This document shows, in pieces, positions 58,213 through 64,000 of a stretch of 64,000 bases of DNA. The stretch is from Chloroflexota bacterium. Lineage in GTDB: Bacteria; Chloroflexota; Ktedonobacteria; Ktedonobacterales; JADMIN01. The notes under the pieces were generated by a model. It worked only from the letters and a program-made list of their open reading frames with translations. It made no database searches and was not told the origin of the DNA. The first letter of the stretch is position 1. Each line of letters opens with the position of its first letter. A program made the translations under genes and the position numbers. The stretch lies in NCBI GenBank assembly GCA_021323855.1, contig JAJPKE010000039.1, positions 1-64,000 of the forward strand, read 5' to 3'.

Positions 58213-58668
58213 TGGCGCACTCGCGGCAGTCAACTGCCGGCGCACGGAAACGCTGGCTCAAGCCAGCGCAATCGAGCCGACGCTGCCCTCACAGACTTTA
58301 GTCTGCTGCACCGTGCTCCGGCTTTTCAAAGCCGAGCGCGTTAATATGGCCCGTTCATCTCACTGCTATTGACCAGCGAAATCCATTTGTAATAGAATAA
58401 CTGCTACCCCTACTGGCGCACAAGGAAGTCAGATGCGTCCATTGGCAGGGGAAATGCTATCAGCACGACAACCTGTTTCGTGGCGGCACGAGATAAGGGG
58501 GGAGGGGTTTTCCGCTGCCGCCGCTGGGCGCTGTATAGCAATAGTGAAGGCGATGCGCGAGAGCGCAGCCTCTCTTAAAGTCGGCTCCCTAACGCGCGGG
58601 CCGTGACGAGCCAAGATGGCTCCGATGTGTTGCGAGAAGATGCGAAAAGAGACGGGAGAAGAACACGT
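58213..58668. other. Intergenic spacer with a family B repeat
   Basis: No supported gene. Family B copy 4 occupies 58219-58345, right after the helicase stop. The rest (58350-58668) holds the promoter of the DUF4258 gene. Confidence 0.5.
58219..58345. repeat. Family B intergenic repeat cluster, copy 4
   Basis: gcggcagtcaactgccggcgc, gctggctcaagccagc, cagactttagtctg and ccggcttttcaaagccg in sequence, in the inverted orientation of copies 1 and 3. It starts 7 bases past the helicase stop. Confidence 0.85.
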
Positions 58669-59205
58669 ATGGTGACGATCAGTTTTTCCGATACCACTGC
58701 TTTTTCCGGCAACGACTGCGACGATGAGGACTACGAGGATCACGAGGACTACGAGAGCTATAATGACCCCGACTGCTGCGACAGCCATGAGGGCGATGAC
58801 GCTATACGTGCGCTGATCTGCTATAGCGTCCATGCACGGCGGCGCGCCCGCCAGCGCAATCTCGACACTCGCATTGTGCGCTATGTGCTGGATTATGGGC
58901 GCATCATTCACCGCACTGGCATCCTCTTCTATTTCCTCGGCGCCCGCGACATCCCCTACGATGACCGCCGCAATAGCTGGGCGACACGGTTGGTTGGCAC
59001 GGTGCTGGTGGTGGCGCAGGATGGCGCGGTCATCACACTCTATCGCAACCCCAGGGCGCTCCAGACGATCAGGCGCAAGATGAAATATCGCTCGACGCCC
59101 GGCTGGCCTGTCTGGCCGCCCATTGCGCCGACCGACCCGGAGCCGCAAGCACAAGAATCGGTGGTGGATGGAAACGACGCGCGCCTGCGCCACGAAGCCG
59201 CCTAG
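58669..59205 (+). CDS. DUF4258-like protein with acidic N-terminus, 178 aa
   Basis: Start ATG 58669, 5 bases after GGGAGAAG. The first 45 residues are strongly acidic with Cys and Tyr (CDDEDYEDHEDYES). The remainder matches DUF4258: YSVHARRRARQRNLDTRIV, YVLDYGRIIHR, YFLGARDIPY, GTVLVVAQDGAVITLYRN. DUF4258 is a small fold near toxin-antitoxin and RNase-like families, of unknown activity. The acidic tail could mimic nucleic acid or be a self-inhibitor; that is only an idea. Followed by two C-rich repeats. Confidence 0.75.
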   Translation: MVTISFSDTTAFSGNDCDDEDYEDHEDYESYNDPDCCDSHEGDDAIRALICYSVHARRRARQRNLDTRIVRYVLDYGRIIHRTGILFYFLGARDIPYDDRRNSWATRLVGTVLVVAQDGAVITLYRNPRALQTIRRKMKYRSTPGWPVWPPIAPTDPEPQAQESVVDGNDARLRHEAA

Positions 59206-59207
59206 AG

Positions 59208-59295
59208 ACCTCACCCCCGGTCCCTCTCTCATAGGAGAGGGGAGCCAGAGCAAAGACCTCACCCCCAGCCCCTCTCCCGCGAGGAGAGGGGAGCG
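59208..59295. repeat. Two family A-related hairpins
   Basis: gacctcacccccggtccctctctcataggagagggg (59208-59242) and gacctcacccccagcccctctcccgcgaggagagggg (59255-59291) in tandem, just past the DUF4258 stop. Confidence 0.85.
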
Positions 59296-59410
59296 CGGGC
59301 GCTCATATGCGAGCAGGCGCAGATGAAGGGGAGACAGGTGCCGCCTGCTTCAGCCCTGTTCCTAATACTGTTGAAGACATCAGCATCCTCTAATGGACTT
59401 CGCCGCGTCT

Positions 59411-59442
59411 GCATACCTGCATACCTGCATACCTGCATACCT
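59411..59442. repeat. 8-bp tandem repeat, 4 copies
   Basis: gcatacct four times, then gcacacc. It lies 27 bases from the lipoprotein stop on the other strand; slippage-prone. Confidence 0.85.
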
Positions 59443-59468
59443 GCACACCGCCTGCCTCATGTGTCAGC

Positions 59469-59852
59469 TCATACCGTCACGTCGGTGGCTGTCCAGATCG
59501 TCTGATTCTGGTCATCGCTGGCGCGCACCGCCCAGACTTTCTTGCCGGTCGCCAGCATCGTGAAACTGAGATGTGTGGCGCTCAGCTTGCCGTTATGAAA
59601 ACTTCCCTGGAGTACGACCAGATCAATCGGTTGCTGGTCGCTCTCTGAGACATCGGCTTTGACACTGACAATTGTAGGGTTGTTTTCGCCGTACAGGGCG
59701 GCCACCTTCTGGCTGATCGCCTGGACAAGAGATTGGTTGGGTGTTGGAACAGCCGCGCTCGGAGTTCCTGGGTTGCTACAGGCGGCGAGACTCATACTGG
59801 CTACTATCCCAAACACAACACACAGGGCAAACAGGTGGCGAGATTGGCGCAT
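59469..59852 (-). CDS. Small predicted lipoprotein, 127 aa
   Basis: Signal peptide with lipobox LAAC (Cys about 25). The mature part, about 100 residues, is Gln/Asn/Ser-rich with no recognised domain; VSVKADVSESDQQPIDLVVL and TGKKVWAVRASDDQNQ give a beta-rich outline. Start ATG 59852 has GGGAAGACGAT upstream. It is a single gene next to a GT-like membrane protein. Confidence 0.7.
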   Translation of the reverse strand: MRQSRHLFALCVVFGIVASMSLAACSNPGTPSAAVPTPNQSLVQAISQKVAALYGENNPTIVSVKADVSESDQQPIDLVVLQGSFHNGKLSATHLSFTMLATGKKVWAVRASDDQNQTIWTATDVTV

Positions 59853-60011
59853 ATCGTCTTCCCTCGTTCATAGGTGAGCGCGAAAACCACTGCTACGGCG
59901 CAGAAAATAGCGCATGTACGCTAATTATCGCATGAGGCTGAGGGTGTGTGTGTGCTGTGTCTTAATACATGGCCACCCTGCAACAGGGCCAAGTGGAAGC
60001 ATAAGGAAGCA

Positions 60012-61637
60012 TCACGATTCTTGGGTCGCTGGGGCTATTGTTGTGCTGTCGCCTTTCGCTGCGCATATGCTACGGCGCGCATAGAGGCGATTGACGGCAT
60101 AGAGGGCGAGCCAGGGGGTGAAGGCGAAATAGTCTGGCAGCGAGCGGAAGGCAAAGAAGAGCGGCAGCAGCGCCAGCACCAGCACGCCATCGCCCAGCCG
60201 CGACCGCCAGCGCGCCATCGCCACCAGCGCAGCCAGCAACGCAAGTACTTCCAGGGACGCATAGAGGAGCGGCGGCGCATAAGGCACGATCTGGCCGATG
60301 GAGAGCGCAATGATACCCATGCCATTGGCGAAGAAGGAGCCGTTCATCGGCAGCAGCATGCTCTGCACCCAGGCGTGTGGATTGGCAATCAGAAAAGGCA
60401 GATTCGGCAGCAGGAAGCTGGAGAATGTTAGCAGTCCGCGCCAGAATGTTTCGCGCATGCCGTAGCTCAGGAGGATATCCAGCGCGAAGAAGGGCAGGAA
60501 GAACCAGGCGTATTGTTTATAGGCGCAGGCCATGCCTAGCAGGAACGAACTGAGATAGCGTTGCTCGCGCCAGTGCCAGGCGACAAGAATGAGCGCGATG
60601 ACGATGACTTCATCGCTCACCAGCAGCGACGCCGCCAGCGTTGGCATCGCTGCCAGCGCCGCCAGCGCGCCCCAATGACGCCAGCCTACCGGCGCCAGCC
60701 AGACGAGCCAGGCGAAGAGGCACCAATAGACGATGATGTGCAGGAGCAGAATATTGTGGATGCCCACGCGGAGCAGCGGCGCATAGAGCAGAAACGAGAG
60801 CGCCGGATAGCTGTGCAACGTCTGCGGGTCAAACGCGCCCTGCATGTGTCCGTGCCCCTGCGTCTGGACATACTGGCGTTGCACTGTATAGACATAGGCC
60901 GGGTCCGGCTGGGTATAGCCTTTGCCAAATACCGGACCGCGCACCGGCGTGGCAGAAGCATCTGAGAAGCGCGCCAGCGCATGTTGGAAGCTCGTGGCGC
61001 TGGCCGTGTAGGGGTTCTGCCCGGCGAGCAGCAGTTGCGCATCCATATGGGAAAACGCCAGGATATCGGTGAAATAGGTTCGCGGCGCGGGCAGGATGGT
61101 GATAAGCTCAACACCGCCGGCAAAGGTTACGACCGTTCCCACGCTCAGGAGCAGCGCCAGCGCCAGTGTCAGCGGGCGCAGCCGCTGATACCAGCGCCGC
61201 CATGCCGCCCGCACCGGCACGACGAGGCAACTGCCCATAAGGCAGGCAAGACCCGCTGCGCCGCTCATGACAGCCAGCAGTTCACGCAGCGGCGCATTGG
61301 TCCACGGGCCGAGTGGTATGCTGGCGACGCTGGCGAACATCAGCAAACCGCTGCCGGTGATGAGGCCGCCGTAGCGCATTGGCAACCCCCCACGCCGCCA
61401 TGCAATGCGCTCTTTAAGGGTAGCGAGGGCATACGCGATCAGCAGAAGATGCAGCGTGGCTACCTGCCGGTACGTTCGCTTCTTCCTCTCTTTGCCTTTC
61501 TCGTAATCTCTGTGATAGTTGGGGGTGGGCGTCTCATGCTCCTGTTGCCCTGATTGTTCATGCTGCTCATCGTGTTGGCATTGTTCATCTTGTGGTGAGC
61601 CAATCGAGCCAATGAGGCGATGCGTGCTACCTGCCAT
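60012..61637 (-). CDS. Polytopic membrane protein, GT87-like
   Basis: 541 residues with about ten membrane helices after an 80-residue charged N-terminus. DAQLLLAGQNPYTASATS and the later TYPAL-like SYPALSFLLYAPLL resemble the acceptor-side motifs of GT87-type polyprenyl-phosphate-dependent mannosyltransferases. A DxD motif typical for GT-A was not seen, which is normal for this class. Function could be glycan or lipid mannosylation. The N-terminus is Gln/His/Glu-rich and uncertain; the start ATG 61637 has no clear site. Single gene. Confidence 0.7.
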   Translation of the reverse strand: MAGSTHRLIGSIGSPQDEQCQHDEQHEQSGQQEHETPTPNYHRDYEKGKERKKRTYRQVATLHLLLIAYALATLKERIAWRRGGLPMRYGGLITGSGLLMFASVASIPLGPWTNAPLRELLAVMSGAAGLACLMGSCLVVPVRAAWRRWYQRLRPLTLALALLLSVGTVVTFAGGVELITILPAPRTYFTDILAFSHMDAQLLLAGQNPYTASATSFQHALARFSDASATPVRGPVFGKGYTQPDPAYVYTVQRQYVQTQGHGHMQGAFDPQTLHSYPALSFLLYAPLLRVGIHNILLLHIIVYWCLFAWLVWLAPVGWRHWGALAALAAMPTLAASLLVSDEVIVIALILVAWHWREQRYLSSFLLGMACAYKQYAWFFLPFFALDILLSYGMRETFWRGLLTFSSFLLPNLPFLIANPHAWVQSMLLPMNGSFFANGMGIIALSIGQIVPYAPPLLYASLEVLALLAALVAMARWRSRLGDGVLVLALLPLFFAFRSLPDYFAFTPWLALYAVNRLYARRSICAAKGDSTTIAPATQES

Positions 61638-61757
61638 CCTACCCTATTCCTAACGTCCTGTTCTCATACGTTCCTTCCGCAGATGGTCTGCGGCTGGCGA
61701 TACCTGTTGTTCTCTTTCTGAGAGAAACTGTGCGCACAGGATGTGCCATGAGTTTGT

Positions 61758-64000
61758 TCACCGCGTATCGGTATGAATGGCTGCCAGATCGCGGCGACAT
61801 TCCTCCGTGCCGGTGGCGTTGCCCAGTTCTTCGTAGATCGAAGCGGCCTCCTGGAGATAGGCGATTCCTTCGCGCTCGTGGCGTCTGGCGTGGAGATGTC
61901 CCAGGTGTTGCAGCGTCATTGCGATGCCTGGGCGGTCCTCGATACGGCGGTAGGTGGCCAGGCTTTCGCTGTAGGCAGCGATGGCGCGCGCATCATCACC
62001 GCTCGCTTCACTGATCTCGCCAAGATTATTGTGCGCCAGCGCCTCGCCCTGGCTATCGCCCAGCGAGTGAAAGATCTCCAGCCCAGCCTGTGTGGTAGCC
62101 AGCGCCTCTGCATACTGGCCCTGCGCTTTGAGCGCCTCGCCCTGGTTCATCAGGCCGACCGCCACGCCGCGCTGGTCGCCGAGCGCGCGCTTCAACGCGA
62201 TGCTCTCTTCCAAGAGCGGCAACGCCTGCTGCCAGTCGCCGCGTTCGATGTAGAGCGTACTGAGATTGTTGAGCGCCACTACCATGCCTTTAGGATCATC
62301 CAGTTCGCGCAGCATGGCTAATCCCTCGGTGTAGAGGCGTAGCGATCCGGCGGCGTCGTTGCGGCGCTTTGCCAGATTGCCCAGCATCAGCAGCACCCGC
62401 GCGCGTTTGTTGGCGGAGCGCATATACTTCAGGCTGGCCTCTGCGAAGACCGTCCCATGCTCGATATCGCCCTGCGTCACCGCCAGGATCGCAGCGCCAT
62501 AATAGGCGCGCGCCGCTATCTCGGTGTCGGCGGCCTGCGGCTGGCGCTCCCACAGCGCCAGCATGCCCTCGACCCACTCGCGTCCCTCTGTCAGATAGCC
62601 GCGATTCTCCCAGAACCACCAGAGCGAGGCGCTGATGCGCAGACCGGTGGCAATTGCCTGTTGCTCGCGCGCCCACTGCAAGACGACGCGAATGTTCTCA
62701 TATTCCGCAACCAGTCTGCGCAGGCTCTCCGCCTGCCCTGCGCCGGTCAATTGTTGTTCCAGGTCTTCCACCAGCCGCACATAATAGTCGCTCAACTGCT
62801 GATAGACGGCGCGTTCCTCTTTGCGCTCTGTCAGCAGTTCTTTGCCATACGCACGCATGACATAGTGCATCTTGTAGTGTGGCGTACCGTCCGCCTCGTG
62901 TGGTATTTCTTGCTGGACGAGCGACTTATTCACCAGCGAGGTCAGCACAGACGGCATGTTGATCCCCAGCAGATGATGCGGATCGCCAAGCGCCTCGGCA
63001 GCTTCGCTGGTCCAGCCGCCGGCAAAGACGCTCGCCCGCCGAAAGACGATCTGTTCGCGGGCATCGAGCAACTGATAGCTCCAGGCGAGCGCATCGCGGA
63101 GTGTCTGTTGGCGCGCGGGGGCATGTGAACGGGTCTTGCGTGGCAGATCGAAGAAGCGGCGGCGCGACGGACCGCTGAGTTGCGCCAGGATGGTCTGCGG
63201 CGGCAACGTCTCCATGCGGGCGGCGGCCAGTTCAATCGCCAGAGGAATGCCGTCGAGCTGCGCGCAAATCCTGGCGATGGTGCGAATGAGAACCGGCGTC
63301 AGCGTCAGGTCGCCCTGAAGCAGGCGCGCATACTCGATGAACAGCGTGACGGCTGGATAGTCTTCCAGGTGTTCGTCTACGGCGAGCATACGGTCGTCCA
63401 GCGTCGCCAGCGCTGGAACGACGATCACCGCTTCATGTGCCAACCCTAACGGTTCGCGGCTGGTCGCAAGGATGGTCAAATGTGGGCAGGTTTCGAGCAA
63501 CTGCGCAATGACGGCGCGCGCTTCCAACACATGCTCGCAGTTGTCGAGGATGAGCAGCAGGCGTTGTTCGCCAATCCAGCGGATCGTCTCGTCCAGCAGC
63601 GTGCGCGCTGGCTGCTCGCGCACGCCCAGCGCCTGCGCAATGGCCGGAAGGACCTGGTGCGCCGCAGAGAGCGCCGCGAGATCAACGAAGGTGACGCCAG
63701 CGGGAAAGCCATCTCGCGCCAGCGTTGCGCTTTCCAGCGCCAGCCGTGTCTTGCCAACGCCCGCCACGCCCGTCAGCGTCAACAAGCGAAGCGATGGATC
63801 CATCAGCCGCCGCTGGATGTCGCCAAGTTCGCGGTCGCGGCCAACGAGCGGCAACGCGCTATCGCTGGCAGTGAGAGCGGTGAGCGCATCGGTTGGCGCT
63901 TTCGGCGCGCGGGCCAGCGCAAAAAGGTGATCCGCTTCCTCTGGCGTCAAGTGCAGGGCATCAGCGAGCAGTTGCACGGTGTCTTTATGGGGAAAGCGGC
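61758..64000 (-). CDS. NB-ARC / TPR transcriptional regulator (5' partial)
   Basis: The frame is open to the window end, so the start lies beyond 64000; about 747 residues are visible. The visible N-terminus (RFPHKDTVQLLADALHLTPEEA) is the end of an XRE-type HTH domain, then an NB-ARC/AAA ATPase: GVAGVGKTRLALE (Walker A), LLLILDNCEHVLE (Walker B), ATSREPLGLAHE (sensor 1) and a winged region near LDGIPLAIELAAARM. From about residue 430 the protein is an array of TPR repeats (LNNLSTLYIERGDWQQAL, QGEALAHNNLGEISEASGD, GIAMTLQHLGHLHARR). This is the AfsR/NB-ARC-TPR architecture, common in Ktedonobacteria; it senses unknown ligands. Confidence 0.9.
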   Translation of the reverse strand, partial: RFPHKDTVQLLADALHLTPEEADHLFALARAPKAPTDALTALTASDSALPLVGRDRELGDIQRRLMDPSLRLLTLTGVAGVGKTRLALESATLARDGFPAGVTFVDLAALSAAHQVLPAIAQALGVREQPARTLLDETIRWIGEQRLLLILDNCEHVLEARAVIAQLLETCPHLTILATSREPLGLAHEAVIVVPALATLDDRMLAVDEHLEDYPAVTLFIEYARLLQGDLTLTPVLIRTIARICAQLDGIPLAIELAAARMETLPPQTILAQLSGPSRRRFFDLPRKTRSHAPARQQTLRDALAWSYQLLDAREQIVFRRASVFAGGWTSEAAEALGDPHHLLGINMPSVLTSLVNKSLVQQEIPHEADGTPHYKMHYVMRAYGKELLTERKEERAVYQQLSDYYVRLVEDLEQQLTGAGQAESLRRLVAEYENIRVVLQWAREQQAIATGLRISASLWWFWENRGYLTEGREWVEGMLALWERQPQAADTEIAARAYYGAAILAVTQGDIEHGTVFAEASLKYMRSANKRARVLLMLGNLAKRRNDAAGSLRLYTEGLAMLRELDDPKGMVVALNNLSTLYIERGDWQQALPLLEESIALKRALGDQRGVAVGLMNQGEALKAQGQYAEALATTQAGLEIFHSLGDSQGEALAHNNLGEISEASGDDARAIAAYSESLATYRRIEDRPGIAMTLQHLGHLHARRHEREGIAYLQEAASIYEELGNATGTEECRRDLAAIHTDTR

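Overview
The window is about 60% G+C and densely coded on both strands, with no rRNA, tRNA or CRISPR array. The mix points to a Chloroflexota bacterium, most likely the Ktedonobacteria: an ftsA-ftsZ pair, TIR-FGE and NB-ARC/TPR proteins, many DHA2/MFS and ABC systems, NarL-type two-component pairs, and intergenic C-rich hairpin repeats. That placement is an inference from gene content, not from a marker phylogeny.

Layout. 1-5.3 kb: a SpoIIIAA/Ycf45-like ATPase cut by the window start, a beta-lactamase-fold membrane protein, a TerC protein and a MarR regulator. 5.5-10.1 kb: two small proteins and the ftsA-ftsZ division operon. 10.3-17.2 kb: two aldehyde dehydrogenases, each near a MarR regulator, and a DHA2 exporter. 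17.3-23.3 kb: a membrane protein with two TIR-like domains, an XdhC protein, a DUF433/DUF5615 toxin-antitoxin pair, a DUF457 protein and a Rieske ferredoxin. 23.6-26.1 kb: a Type II restriction-modification system of the AvaI/BsoBI family, whose endonuclease keeps the active-site residues at BsoBI spacing. 26.1-34.1 kb: a ThiF/MoeB enzyme, two receivers (one lacking its phospho-Asp), a glutamine-synthetase-like enzyme and HisC. 34.2-39.4 kb: a pentose-type sugar ABC operon with a ROK regulator. 39.7-49.0 kb: GNAT, BKACE, TIR-FGE, a SWIM miniprotein, an XRE regulator, an MFS carrier, VapBC, hemolysin III, DoxX and a beta-propeller lipoprotein. 49.1-53.8 kb: an ABC-2 exporter divergent from a NarL-type two-component system. 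54.0-58.2 kb: a 1417-residue fusion of an ImmA/IrrE metallopeptidase, a UvrD helicase and a Cas4/AddB-like Fe-S domain. 58.6-64 kb: a DUF4258 protein, a lipoprotein, a GT87-like membrane protein and an NB-ARC/TPR regulator cut by the window end.

Functional links. The aldehyde dehydrogenases and the gamma-glutamylpolyamine-synthetase-like enzyme suggest polyamine or omega-amino-acid catabolism. The restriction-modification system, two toxin-antitoxin pairs, two TIR proteins and the peptidase-helicase fusion make this a defence- and stress-rich stretch. At least three families of intergenic palindromic repeats (C-rich, galactic 'gcttttcaaagcc/ttcagtcc', and 'gacattcctgtctgc') separate the genes and often end right at stop codons or just before start codons. 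The strongest candidates for something undescribed are the fusion at 53959-58212, whose nuclease residues look lost although its Fe-S cysteines are kept, and the TIR-membrane-TIR-membrane protein at 17281-19239.
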